Source: Nelumbo lutea
Lineage: Eukaryota > Streptophyta > Magnoliopsida > Proteales > Nelumbonaceae
Length of the DNA: 64,000 nt
Reading direction: 5' to 3'
Assembly: GCA_022828595.1 (NCBI GenBank)
Contig: JAKGHH010000002.1
Location: 110,434,855 to 110,498,854 of the forward strand
Position 1 is the stretch's first letter, and each line of letters begins with the position of its first letter. Of the stretch, positions 32,653 to 43,758 are shown piece by piece. The notes beneath the pieces were generated by a model. The model saw nothing but the letters and a program-made list of their open reading frames with translations, was not told the DNA's origin and searched no databases. The position numbers and the translations under genes are program-made.

Positions 32653-32879
32653 ATTATCAATAGATTATTTAACAATATTAATTAATAAATTATGGTATTT
32701 ATTTAATTAAATACCTTAATTAGTTACAATATTTTTAATTAATGAATTACTAATTAATTATATTAAAAATCCATTAATTAATTAATAATATTTTCATAAA
32801 TATTGTTTGTTAATTAAATAAAGATCGTAATTAATTCTGGTATTTATTTGTTTTAGGTATTTTGATAGTTTTGGTAAGC

Positions 32880-34060
32880 TTGGGGGTATTTTAGTTAATT
32901 TGGGTTTAAGGAGGCCAAAACAAATTTCTAATACAACGATGGGTATTTTAGGTTAAAAATTGAAGGGTGGAGATGGATTTGAGTATATACAATGGTTTTG
33001 TGTGTACAGGCCAATAAGATTGGCCAAAATGAAATCTTTTTATATGGAGGACAAACTAGGGTATTTTTAAATAGATTGGTGGAGTTAGATTGGCCTATAT
33101 ACGCTTGGATTAGTCAGATCTAGAGGAGTAGTGATTCAGTTAATTTATTAACTTTGAAACAAAATCTTGGTGTGACGGAGGGGAAATGAGGGAATTTTTT
33201 GTTGAAATTTGGTAGGTTGGTGTTTTTGAGCATTATGGGTTGACTGGTAGGGTCAAATTGACCCAAATGTACTGAGATCAAGAAGATTCGGAAAAGACTT
33301 AATCTACTTAATACGAAGCTTTGAAATAGAATCTCGGTTTAATAGAGGGGCAAACAAAGGTATTTTCGGCTGAATTTTCGTGGGAAGGGTTTTTAGGGTG
33401 TCTAGGTTCTTATGGAAGCATTTGATTAATTTTGGAGGGCCAAAATCACATAAATTTGGGTCAACGAGAGCATTCAAAATGGAATATTTGTTCAATGATG
33501 GGGCAAATGGGGGAATCTTAGGTTAGAAATTTATGGTAGATGTTTTTGGTGTGTCTAGGGTTCAATTGTTTGGTCTAATTGATTCGAAGGCATTAGAATC
33601 AAGGTGATTTGGGTTGTGGGTGCTTCAGGCTAACGAGAGGGTTCGAAAGAGAATCTTGTTTGATAAAAGAATAAATAAAGGGGAACCTTGGGTTGAAATT
33701 TTAGGGGTAAATGTTTTAGGATGTCCTTGGTTTGATGACGGTGTTTGGGGATTTTTAGGTACTTTGGAAGGATTGGAACGGTCTGATTGGGTGTTCGGGG
33801 TAAATTGGTGTTTCAATGGCAAATTAAGCAAAAATCAAGTGTTGACAATGGGGTCTCTAGAGGTATTGGTCTCTTGGATCATTTGGTGGGGGTTTGATTG
33901 GTCCATAAATGGTATGATCAAGGGCATTTATAAAATGAATATCTTGGCCAATGAGATAGCCCAAATTAAAATCTTAGTATGATGAAGGGTTAAATGAGGG
34001 ATATCTGTGATGAAATATTGTAGTAAGATGTTTATAAGTATCTAGTGTTCTTTAAAAGCC
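32880..34060 (+). repeat. Degenerate minisatellite of about 150-200-base units inside the Helitron
   Basis: Successive units repeat the order: AAAATAGAATCTT-like, then GGGGCAAATGGGGGAAT-like, then a block such as GGTTGAAATTTTAGGGGTAA, then GTGTCTAGGTTCTT-like. About six units are seen, much diverged. The same unit type recurs at 54200-55920. Confidence 0.55.
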
Positions 34061-34117
34061 TATTAGCTCTAATTTGCAATTCTAAAAAATCCCGTACATC
34101 GCATGGGTTCTTACTAG

Positions 34118-34719
34118 TATAATACTATATATACTTAGCAAGTAACATTAGGCTCCAGAACAAATGAAATAGAACATCTCAATTTACTGTGAATCCATGA
34201 ACCAGATTGGTCAGTCCTTGTCCTTTGCCACCATGATTGGGCCCAAGTTCCCAAACAGGATGATCTACAAAGGGGGTGCAAAATTGGGATGTAAATGGGA
34301 GATGCTCCCAATACAATACAAGATTGGGATGTGTTGTGGGGCGCCTTCTGTGCGGCACAAATGCTATCTCCTGTTGGGCCACTTAAAATTGGTGTTTTCT
34401 TTTGCTTAAGATGCTCTTCACATTTTCTTTCGTCATATTTCAATAGATCACGATCGTTTTGTTTTGTCATATTTTAATGGAGAATACTTAGCAGTTAGCA
34501 CTTCTATTTAACTTCTTAAAGTTGTTAGGTAGTTTAGAATGACATTATGAACCGATGATGATGTTGTACCAAAAATTACTTTCAATAGTAACGACCTAGA
34601 TAGTGATCTCTTGCAAGTTAAAATTAAGTGTTAGGGATAACCAAAAAGGATTTGGGTTAAAATAGTAAGAAATGATTTAAGAGCTCAACAGTGAATATGA
34701 TTTTAAACACAATGGAATT
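34118..34719. repeat. Non-coding DNA with half of a short foldback element (34265-34370)
   Basis: ATGGGAGATGCTCCCAATAC and GGGATGTGTTGTGGGGCGCC match the right arm of the element at 35557-35736. No gene was seen. Confidence 0.45.
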
Positions 34720-35346
34720 TGATGAGGGGTGATTTGGCCAAACCAACTAAATAGAGGACACGTGGATGTGACCTGCTGGTTAGACTGTGACTCAACATCT
34801 TCTAATATATCAGCATTCCCTGTCACTTCGATGAAACAGGCCGCCTTGGGTCTCCTGGGCACCTCGGCGAGGACCGAGTAGCTCGGGATAGCCCGACCAA
34901 TTGAGGTGACATGTAGCAAACTTCTAGAAGCATGCCAGCTGTCTCCGATCTCTTCGTATCATGCCACACGACCATAGGGCTTATTCTTATCCCGCCTGTA
35001 CCAAACGGACCTGATAAGCCTCATTGACTAGCGCATTATCCACCTCCCAGGGTGAAACGGACTCCTAATGGCACGGGCCGAGGATCTCGGAGGTGTTTCA
35101 TGAGACCCACAGTAGTTCATCTATATAAGGGCACTAGCCCCTATGACCCACATATGCATGATTATTTGCTTACTAACTTTCATACACTCAAACTTTCAAC
35201 TCGCATACTAGTAGCATCGGAGTGACCACGCCGGGTTAGCCACCCCGGGTTCTTTGATCCCTCTTTTCTTGCAGTTCGACCTGCCAATTAGACAACCGAT
35301 GTCCGAGCTAGCATCTAGGTAGGAGCGACCATATCGTGCACCATCA
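34720..35346 (+). mobile_element. Complete solo LTR with 5-bp target duplication GAATT
   Basis: It begins TGATGAGGGGTGATTTGG and ends CGTGCACCATCA, so both termini show the TGATG...CATCA inverted ends of an LTR. GAATT flanks it at 34715-34719 and 35347-35351. It is GC-richer than its surroundings and contains a TATA box (CTATATAAGG at 35121-35130), probably its U3/R boundary. No internal retrotransposon sequence follows, so the element was lost by LTR-LTR recombination. Copia or gypsy cannot be decided from the LTR alone. Confidence 0.85.
35121..35130 (+). promoter_or_regulatory. TATA box of the solo LTR
   Basis: CTATATAAGG lies about 400 bases into the LTR, upstream of a CT/A-rich stretch that could hold the transcription start. 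It is inferred from position within the LTR. Confidence 0.55.
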
Positions 35347-35351
35347 GAATT

Positions 35352-36104
35352 CATGTAGCAGAGTCACAAATAGTTTTGATGACGATTACCTATATAGCTA
35401 TTAGATTTTCAAGTCCCTCCCCCTACTTTAAAGATGGGTTGAGAAATAGGGTGCAATCAAATCCAGCTTTAATTGAAAGGTCAAGGTTCAAATTTGATTT
35501 GGCTCAATTCAAATTTGATGTTAATCGAGTTTGTATCTCATGGTAAGTTAAGATATCAAATCAGCCCTCCACAAGATTGCCCCCACAACGTCTCACAACA
35601 CATCCCCGCCGCATATTGGGAACATCTCCCGAAGATATGATCATCATTTCTGGTATATTATCGAGAGATGTTCCCAATACATGACCAGAATGTGTTGTGG
35701 GATGTTGTGGGGGGCAATCTTGTGGGGCAGCTGATTTGTATTTGTAAGTTAATTTGATTAGTTTTTTAAACTCGAGTTCTAACAATAAAATATTCAATTC
35801 CAAAGCAAAGCTTGTGAGTATATATAATCGAGTATAGGAGTATTTTAGTCCAACTGAGACAAGACTTCGGTGTGGCCCAATTTGATTGCATCCCTAGTTG
35901 TAAGTACTCTACCTCTATTTCCTAATCGAGTGAGCAATTGGGCATCAACATCCAAAATCTGTATTCACATTTTAAGATGCATTTCTTGTTATCATTGCTA
36001 CAATTCTTAGGATGAAGAGTTCAATGGGACTCAAACTTCGGAGATGGAGTTTAAATAAAGTCTTCCACAATAATGGGATTGGAACTTTGGATGATTCATT
36101 TAGG
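35352..36104. mobile_element. Non-coding DNA with a complete short foldback element (35557-35736)
   Basis: The element runs AAATCAGCCCTCCACAAGAT to ATCTTGTGGGGCAGCTGATTT and can pair along nearly its whole length. The inner arms are TATTGGGAACATCTCCCG and CGAGAGATGTTCCCAATA around a loop of about 33 bases. It is the best-preserved member of a family with at least five other loci here. Confidence 0.75.
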
Positions 36105-36745
36105 CCTTGTTTGTTTTTAGGGAAGTTATTTATTTGGGTAAATGCACTTATTCAGGTTAAGTGCTTCCTAGGAAATATTTACTAGGGTAAGTGCATTTAC
36201 CAATGTTTTTTATTTCCAGATAAATAAGACAATGGTCATTTTAGCCATAAAAAAAGTCATTATTAAAAGGGTCAATTTTGTCCCGTCCAAGTGTTGGCAG
36301 CTTTCCCCATGTGGAAAAGTCACTTACCCACTTGAGATTGGGAGATGGGTAATAATTTTGTCCCATCCAAGCAACATTGTAAAAAACAACCCGAAAAACG
36401 GAATCATCCTAGTCACCGGTTTCTGGGTCAATGGTCTAACCGTCTGGTTTGAATGGATGGCCCATTTTGACAAACAAATTGAAAAATAAAAATAAAAAAT
36501 AAAAAATGATCAAAACCGTTGAACAGGTTGATGGTTCGACCGCCTAGGTCAACAGATTGTTGACTTTTCAATGAATTTTGGCCAAAGACCGGGTTTGGGG
36601 TAAAACAGAACTGATTGCCTAGATGGTTCCCGGGCCGAACGGTCCAACTGTCCGGGTCAACGGCGGTTTGAAAACCTTGCATCCAAGTGTTGGCAAAATT
36701 TCCCCTAAGGTGGGATAGTTACTTATCCACTTGAGAGATACCCAA
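36105..36745. mobile_element. MITE of the GGTAAATGCACTTA family, split by a hAT-like MITE
   Basis: The left part contains GGGTAAATGCACTTATTCAG, AGACAATGGTCATTTTAGCC and TTGTCCCGTCCAAGTGTTGG. Copies are at 53720-54052 (inverted) and 63728 to the window end. The copy here is interrupted at 36372-36679. Confidence 0.65.
36372..36679. mobile_element. hAT-like MITE with perfect target duplication CATCCAAG
   Basis: CATCCAAG lies at 36364-36371 and 36680-36687. The ends CAACATTGTAAAAAAC and GTTTGAAAACCTTG are inverted. It is homologous over its length to 22929-23216, including GAACAG(G)TT-rich arms and an A-rich centre. Confidence 0.82.
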
Positions 36746-37262
36746 GGATAGGATTGTTCATCAAATTGATGAAATTGACTAAACCAACCAACTCAACCCG
36801 AGTTGATTGTTTTTTTAATATTTTCAGTTGACTTTGGTTCATTAATTTTTCAACCCGACTAGTTTAGGTCAGTTTCGGTTTGGTCATTTGTAAACTGACC
36901 AAAATCAAACCAATTCAATCATAAACATATATTTATATTTTAAATTTTAAATATAATTTTTTAATATGGGAAGTGGGGATTTTACATATTTCTTAGTTTA
37001 AAATATTTTATATTGTAAATTTATTTTTAATAATACTATTAAATTGTAAAGTTAAAATTAATTTTTAAATTTATGTTATAAGTTTAAATCTTTTGAACCT
37101 ATCAATCAAACCAAAAATCGACCCAAACCAATACAACCCGAGTTGACCAGATTTCACAAATGGTTGTTTTGTTTAAGGTAACCCAACTCTCCAACCCAAC
37201 CGGGTTGATTCGGTTGGCCAAACACCCTAAAATCGAATTGAACAAACCAATAAACACCCCTA
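36746..37262. mobile_element. hAT-like element with AACCC / GGGTT arms
   Basis: The left CCAAGGATAGGATTGTTCAT and right AATAAACACCCCTATCCTGG form inverted ends. The AT-rich core (TTTCTTAGTTTAAAATATTT and others) is the reverse complement of the cores at 28270-28630 and 29770-30110. No target duplication was seen. Confidence 0.55.
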
Positions 37263-37840
37263 TCCTGGGAAAATAAATTTTCTATGAATCCCATATAAAT
37301 ATGAAAAAAAAAAAAAGAAGATAGATAACTTAATCAATAGGAATATTCCACTCACTCAAAATCCAAAAAACGAATAGTTAAAAAAACCTGCAAAGGATTT
37401 GATGGTTAGAGGGGCTTTTATTAATTGAAAAGGTAAATGAGTTCAATTTATAACTGAAATAATTTGGGTTGGCCTAAAAGAATTAGGTTGGATGATCTGT
37501 TTACATAATCAAATCGTATGTAGATTCAACCTTATTTGAGTTCTAGGGGTAAAAGTCAGGAAACTGAATTGAAGAAATTGTTATCGGATTCATTCAAAAT
37601 TTAACAATTTCTCAACTCAAGTACGCCCAAGTTGCACCTTTATTGGGTTTCATCAAATTTCATACATAACACATGTGTATAACATGTGTTCTTATACTAG
37701 AACACATGTTATACACATGTATAAGTAAATATCAATCATATAATATATGGTATTTCAATTCAAATTTTATGCACTACATGGAACCTAAAGGTATATATAT
37801 ATATATCATACAAAATAATAAAAATTTTAAAATTTTTTAA
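37263..37840. other. Non-coding stretch with a perfect 20-bp hairpin at 37671-37720
   Basis: ACATGTGTATAACATGTGTT (37671-37690), a 10-base loop, and the exact reverse complement at 37701-37720. The hairpin is strong and not obviously part of a larger element. The rest is ordinary AT-rich DNA. Confidence 0.75.
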
Positions 37841-38306
37841 GGGAAATTTCCGATTAGTACCCTGTACTTTGAGCCTATTGCCACTTTGGTCCCCGAACTT
37901 TAAAATGTAATAATTCAGTATCCGAACTTTCAAAACATGTCATCTAATTTTCTTTATCAACCTTCCAAACATTAACAAAAAATTAACAGTCTCGGATCAT
38001 TGCCTTCTCTATTCAAGAAAGTTGGGGTCATCTGAATGCCCACTCAAACATGGCCTCAACTTTCTTGAATGGAAAATGTAAAGATTTGGGACTGTTAATT
38101 TTTTGTCAATGTTTAAATGATTGATAAAGAAAATTAAATAACACTTGAAAAGCATTTATATCTTTTTCAAATGCCACTTAACAATTAATTAACAGTTAGT
38201 TAGCGACAAATACTAAATTGTCACATTTTAAAAATTTAGATACTAAATTATCACATTTTAAAATTCGAGTACCAAAATGACAATAGGCCCAAATAGGAAA
38301 ATTTCC
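37841..38306. mobile_element. Foldback MITE with GGGAAATTTCC ends
   Basis: The two arms of roughly 100 bases (AGCCTATTGCCACTTTGGTC on the left, its diverged complement TACCAAAATGACAATAGGCC on the right) flank a small second hairpin (TTCAAGAAAGTTGGGG / CTCAACTTTCTTGAA). The flanks AATTTTTTAA and AATTTTTAA may be a 9-10-base target duplication, as for MULE-type elements, but the low complexity makes this uncertain. Confidence 0.6.
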
Positions 38307-38518
38307 AATTTTTAATTCTTTCTTTTTTATCAAGTTATAATGTAAACAATCTGATTCAAGCCCCCTAGACCTAATCAGATTTCGGATAAGGTTAGATCTA
38401 ACCAGCCTCCAACCCGATTAGAGCCCTAGTTTGGACTTTATAAGAGATACCCCACCTCGAGACTGTGAAACTGCCCCAGCATACTCAAAATATCATCATA
38501 TCATAGAGAATTGACTCA

Positions 38519-38850
38519 TTGGAAGAATTGACCTATGACCCAAAATGCAGCTTTGGTCTGACTAAAGTTTGAATTTCTTGATACCACACAAAGATAGGAT
38601 AGGATAGGATATCAGTCTTTTGTGTGGGTCTCTTTGAGGTGATTTGGGTTGATTTGGAGGGTGAGATGAATCAACGAAGTCGTTTTTATGTGGTGTCTTT
38701 TGGTGGCTTCCGGCTCAAATCCGGTTGGGACTATAATAATTGAGCTGAGCTGGGCTGAGCTGGACCTAAATTCTCTTATGAGATCCATATCCATGTTTTA
38801 CTAGTAAGTGTTTACTATGGCCCACTCCATTTTGGAATTGCCATATTTGA
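38519..38850 (+). repeat. Local segmental duplication, copy 1
   Basis: CAAAATGCAGCTTTGGTC, AAAGTTTGAATTTCTT, TCTTTTGTGTGGGTC, GGTTCAAATCC-like and CATATCCATGTTT occur in the same order at 40206-40585, and more weakly at 42160-42300. A smaller tandem (ACTAGTAAGTG...CTATGGCCCA) follows at 38800-38880. No coding sequence is recognised. Confidence 0.7.
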
Positions 38851-39099
38851 CTAGTAAGTGGCTACTATGGCCCATTCCATTTATAGTTTAAGCATTATCC
38901 TGAATAATTAAAATGGGCCTTCAAATCATTTATGATTTCTCACTACTTCAAATCTATCATTTTTTTTATCTGACTCAAAAATAGTAATAAAATAAAAAAT
39001 AAAAATTTTAAACCTTGGCGTGGATAAAGGAGGAGAGTTATGTAAGGTATGTAGTTGAAGATCTTCCTTCACACTTAAAGATTTTTTTCAGATATGACA

Positions 39100-39755
39100 G
39101 GCACGTAGACCCCTTGAAGTTTAGTGATTGCAATTACTTCCCTTGATAAAGTTGCAAGTAGACCCTTTTTGGTAGAATCTTCTAAAAGAAGGCATAGAAA
39201 TGTCCAAAATACTCATACATTTTGCCATTGAGGCTGGTTTCTATGGAAAAAAAAAAACAATACGGACTATGAACAATAAAATCAAAGAGAATTTAAAGAT
39301 GCAGTTGTACCTTTGAGTGATTGATATGAAGGGTAAATTTGGAAAATAAATCAAATTCAGAAAAGTCATTGGAAGGGTTTGTGAAAGTCATTCATATCAG
39401 GGGCAAATCTAGAATTTTTTATTGAGGGGTCCAAAACCTAGAAAACATGGATAGGGGGGGCAAAAGTTAGGAAACATGAGTAAATGGGCTAAAATACAAG
39501 TGAAACTTAAATAAATTTAAAGAGAATTTTGAAGGCAGGGGGGGGGGGGCATGGCTCCCCTCCGCCATCCCCTGGCTCCATCCCTGATTCAAGAAAAATT
39601 GGAAAATAAACATTTTTTGTTTAAAGTAACTACATAGGTATTTTGGACATTTTCATACCTGTTTTTAGATGATTCTACCAGATGGATCTACTTGCAACTA
39701 TGTCAAAAAGTTAAGGGCTAAACTTCAAGGGAAGTTTCAGAAATTTACCATTTTT
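39100..39755. mobile_element. Foldback element, interrupted by a small hAT-like MITE
   Basis: The left arm contains CCCTTGAAGTTTAG, GTTGCAAGTAGACCC and AATGTCCAAAATACTCAT. The right arm is the diverged reverse complement and ends AAATTTACCATTTTT. A nested 189-base insert is at 39398-39586. A lone right arm of the same family is at 1085-1262. Confidence 0.65.
39398..39586. mobile_element. Small hAT-like MITE, CAGGGGCAAATC / GGCTCCATCCCTG ends
   Basis: CAGGGGCAAATCTAG and CCCCTGGCTCCATCCCTG are inverted. The flanks ATTCATAT and ATTCAAGA match at the first five positions only. The end sequence resembles the CAGGGGCGGA type known from plant hAT elements. It contains a run of 11-12 G at 39539-39549. 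Confidence 0.55.
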
Positions 39756-39944
39756 TTTTTGTAGGAGAAGTTGTTGGTCCAAATTAGCCACATCATCCCG
39801 ACTCATTATTTTTACCCAGTGATCACCCACTTGCTGGCACAGATATTACATCCTACGAAGATCCCAATTTGATCAATTAATATTTAGAATCAAATTGAAT
39901 CTTATCCATCAAATTCAAATAGGGCTTGAAGATATCTTCATGGG

Positions 39945-40130
39945 AATTGAACCTAAAAGGGAAATTGCTCAATGTTAGATTCCAGTCTTGGGAGGGATGG
40001 ACAAGATATGAACCTAGCCTTGGACATTTTCTGCACAAAGATGACTGCTCTCAAACTCAAACCCACATTCTTGTTCTTGTAAGCATAAGATTTTACCATT
40101 AGAGCTAGCAATAGCCCCTCCAAACTAAAA
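39945..40130. repeat. SINE-like remnant
   Basis: CAGTCTTGGGAGGGATGGAC, CCTAGCCTTGGACATTTTCT and GATGACTGCTCTCAAACTCA show the order of blocks found in the 3' half of plant Au-type SINEs. A similar piece lies at 50190-50390. This is inferred from a remembered consensus and is uncertain. Confidence 0.3.
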
Positions 40131-40205
40131 ACAAAACAAAGCAACAAATGTCAATTAAGACCTTAATAAAGAAATAATCCTCAAAATATTAGCATAACCT
40201 ATCAT

Positions 40206-40585
40206 ACTTGTATGGAAGAATTCATCTGGTCCAAAATGCAGCTTTGGTCCGGCTAAAGTTTGAATTTCTTTCTCTTTCTTAACTAAGAACATGGCTCTTG
40301 ATAATTGGAATAGTGAAGTCTTTTGTGTGGGTCGCTTTGAGGTGCTGATGATTCAGTTAATTTAGAGGGATATATCAACGAATTCTCTTTCATCTTATGT
40401 CCCTTTCGCTGGTTTCCGGTTCAAATCCGCTTTTAACTAAATTCCACTGTCAATCTGGAATATGAAACCAAGGGCCCCAAAATAATTGAGCTCGACTAGA
40501 GTCTAGACCTAATTTTCCCTTCTGATTCATATCCATGTTTGACCAGTAAGTGGCTACTATGGCCCACTCCATTTGGGTCCATAAT
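40206..40585 (+). repeat. Local segmental duplication, copy 2
   Basis: Same orientation as copy 1, about 1.7 kb away. It has an extra CTCTTTCTTAACTAAGAAC stretch and keeps CAAAATGCAGCTTTGG, GTCTTTTGTGTGGGTC and GCTACTATGGCCCACTCCAT. The foldback element at 39100-39755 lies between the copies. Confidence 0.7.
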
Positions 40586-43417
40586 TTCAGGAGAATGTTT
40601 ATCCTAATGGGTTTTTCTTCTTCTCAAGTTGGATTGGAAATTTGTCAAATTTTCAATGGGCTTGAACCTTAACCCCAGCCCAATGTAATTAAAATTCTTC
40701 AACTCGGGCAATAGGACATGTGGCCCTACCAGCTTGCAATCTCTTCATCAAAATAGAGGTGCGTGATCAAACCCACATAACTACAGGCTCTGTGATAAGG
40801 TCACCATGTAACCAACAATTCATATGGGAATTCATTTGATAACAACTGAACTGGCAGTTCTGAATGAGCTTGTTGCTTTGTTTTTTAATGAATAAGACTC
40901 AGTTTGGAAGGAGTACAGGCACAAATATGTAGAAGGCAAAACCTTATATTTTCTATTATTTTGTATGTATTTGGATTATACTACTGTTTTCAAATTAAGC
41001 CTAAATAAGTTATCAGCTGCCGAATGAGTGGCTTGTTTATTTAATTATCTACGCCTAACTATTACCTTATTATATGACTGACTATTTTCATATATTAAAA
41101 GACAAGTCATTGAATTCACCCCCTTGATCGTTGGTTTTCCATTTGTGCCTTTGTGGTTATATGAGAAGCGTGTTTCGATGGTCACAGGAGAATCAAACTC
41201 AAACTAAACCTTTAATAATTTTGATAGGTCATAGGCTTTCGGGGGAAGCAAAAGTTATAATAAAAAAAAAAAAAATGAAATGAAAACAAATAATATCAAA
41301 TGAGTCAATTCTTTCCACTCAAAGTCAATTTGTGGTTTGGCTTAAAATAAATGCCAACTTGGAGGCATTTGGAATTCCCCAAGAGAAGAATGGTTTGGAA
41401 GAAGGTACTCCATGCCATCAATAATTTACTTGTACAGTACTACTTGTTGATAAGGTTATCTTTTCTTCTAGAAGAGTGGGAGCCACATCATCACCAAAAA
41501 GGGAAGAAAAGAGGCTACTTGTTAAAATAAACTGACTTGATAACCAAAATGTGATCCAATAAACAAAGATTGTTATAAACTATTAGCATGCATGATTTAT
41601 CATAATAAATAATGAATAAGCATTCATAGTAAACTTAGATCAATGGCAGGTATTAAAAGGAAAAAAAAAATGTTGTTTTATCAATTTTATATTTTTCGCC
41701 TTGACGCAAATCGAAGGATCAGACCACGACTAATTCAATAGAATCGGTCAAAAATTTAATGTATGGTCCAGCTCTGCGGAATAAATGGCTATCGCTTCCT
41801 TGTATTCGTAGAAATTAACACGTTCTCTTTGTTTTGATCGTAACTTCTAATAAACAGAATTTAAAATGTATTTTATGTATTTTGAATCTTTCTTCCAAAA
41901 CTAATAGTAAAAATATAATACATTATTTTGTAACATCATAATTCAAAAATATATTATAATGTAAAGGTAAGCAATCACATGCTCTTGTGCATAGTTGATG
42001 TGAGGAAGAGACTGAGACTTTGAAAACATTCAATCTTCTGACTTTGTTGGAGAAATGAACTTAGGCCTAGGAATGGTATATGTAATTTCCCTATATTATA
42101 TCTAGAAAAAGGAAAAAGGGAAGGATAATGAATCAATCAAGTCTTTTTCATGTATGTATTTGCTTCAATTCTACTACCTTTCCATCCAAATCCGCTGGCC
42201 CTCAATTCCAGTATTTATATGAAACTAATGGCACCAAAAATAGAGTGGGACCACACATAATCTCCGGCCCGATCCATATCCGTGTTTGTCTAATATGGCC
42301 ACCCACCGCCCCTTGGAAGGATTTTAGTTTACACTCTCCTAGACTCCGGTTTTACTTTCGTCCATGTATTGGGTTGGAGCAATAATTGCCTCCAATTCCC
42401 TCAATCCCCGAAGGTTCCAAACAACAAACCAGGTTTCTCAAGAGTTTATGAACCGGGTTTTGTAGGATCCGTTTGTTTTATATGAAATGGATAAAGCAAA
42501 TTTCAGGGTATATCATTTTCGGCTGTACTTTTTTCTTTTTCTAAGGGAGTGTTTGGTAAATCTTTTTCCACGATCTTTTAGGTTTTTCAAAGATCTGGAA
42601 TGCCATAATTTGATATATATATATATATATTTTTTCATTTGGAAATGATACCCTGTCTGTTTTCACTTACTAGGACAAATGAGCTTATCTGAAGTCTAAA
42701 CAAGTATTTTTTCGATCAAAAGTTGATCGAATAAGTTTGGTTCTAGCGTTCTTGTATGATATAACTTGGGTAAAGAGAGAAACAGGCGGAAGAGACCGCT
42801 ATTGATACACAGCTTATGCCCTACGAAATACCGACAAACAATCAGGACCTGAAAAACAAAAGCTAAAAAGACCAACTGACCGAAAATCGGGTACTTCAAA
42901 TGAAGCTTTTCATCTTTTCACACCTAAAATATTTCATTTAACAGTCTAATAAACCATAATAGATTAACATACTCACCAAAAAGTTCATTACAGCTTTTGA
43001 TTATTTGACTATAGAATATATTCTTAAAATGATTTGACAAACAGCACCTTGTGCATAAAACTTTTGTCTTCCTTGCCATTTGTATCAAAACAAATCAGAG
43101 GGTTGAAAAATAAAGTCATGGCTGTGTATAATAGTAAAAGGGAAAGAAACAAATCAATTTGGACAGCTTCAGGTCTCAGGTCCTGACATAACTACAACCA
43201 AGAAACATCACCCAATTGACCCAAATATGTATCGGGTCGGTCACAAATTTCCTCGCTGGGTGGCATCATCTCCTCGACTCCGCGCCAAATTCAATGCCTC
43301 CACTCCGTGACCTTTTTGCAGTTCGGGTGGGACCTTCGTTGCTTTCACTGTTCAACGGTCGGTTCAACCTTGGAGCCAAGGATGGATAACGCTGCAAAGA
43401 ATTTCCAAACTCATTAA
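40586..43417. other. Non-coding stretch upstream of the F-box gene
   Basis: It holds a small TTTGGAAGG MITE (40885-41000), a diverged third copy of the local duplication (42160-42300), (TA)n at 42613-42630 and several AT-rich stretches. The open frames are short and match nothing known. Confidence 0.45.
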
Positions 43418-43458
43418 CCCCCCCCCTCCCCTCTCCTCTCTCCTCTCTCCTCTCTCCA
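43418..43458. repeat. Pyrimidine tract
   Basis: A C-run followed by repeated CTCTCCT, about 410 bases upstream of the F-box gene's ATG. Such tracts are frequent in plant promoters, but no function is shown here. Confidence 0.7.
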
Positions 43459-43699
43459 ACCAATTGGCCACAATTAAATGAACTTGGTCATTCAGAGGAA
43501 ACCACGTAATGTGTAGGACCCACATGAGATGCCTAGCACATGACATCTGACCTGGAAACGCTTATCCTCTCAAACAACCAGTCAACCTGAAGCTCCACTC
43601 ACATTTCTCATTTCTCAACCTTGTAACCTCGATACTTGAAATGGTTACTCCATTCAACGGGAACAAAAACGGTTTAGCGAAAAAAGCTTCTTCCGTTGT

Positions 43700-43709
43700 G
43701 CCACGTGGC
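43700..43709 (+). promoter_or_regulatory. Palindromic G-box GCCACGTGGC
   Basis: A perfect 10-base palindrome with CACGTG core, 50 bases upstream of the TATA box of the F-box gene. G-boxes bind plant bZIP and bHLH factors (ABF, HY5, PIF types), so light or ABA control is plausible but not proven. Confidence 0.7.
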
Positions 43710-43758
43710 AAAGTACAACTGTGGCCACTCGAACACTGAACTGATCCCCAAGTGTGTG

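Larger units (their letters stand above)
30175..34117 (+). mobile_element. Non-autonomous Helitron, interrupted by a hAT-like element
   Basis: The 5' end is A|TCGCTACTATATACTAA, followed by AGTAGAATGATGCCACATC, resembling plant Helitron 5' ends. The 3' end has the hairpin CCCGTACATCGCATGGG (34091-34107, with two mismatches), then six bases and CTAG followed by a host T. This matches the Helitron rule of insertion between A and T, with TC at the start and CTRR at the end. The interior is AT-rich and carries a degenerate minisatellite (about 32880-34060). There is no Rep-helicase, so it depends on other elements. The 3' end call is stronger than the 5' one. Confidence 0.65.

Noticed and set aside
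38695..40440. tRNA-like B-box words (GGCTCAAATCC, GGTTCAAATCC)
   Set aside because: No A-box at the right distance and no cloverleaf can be drawn. The words belong to a local duplication.
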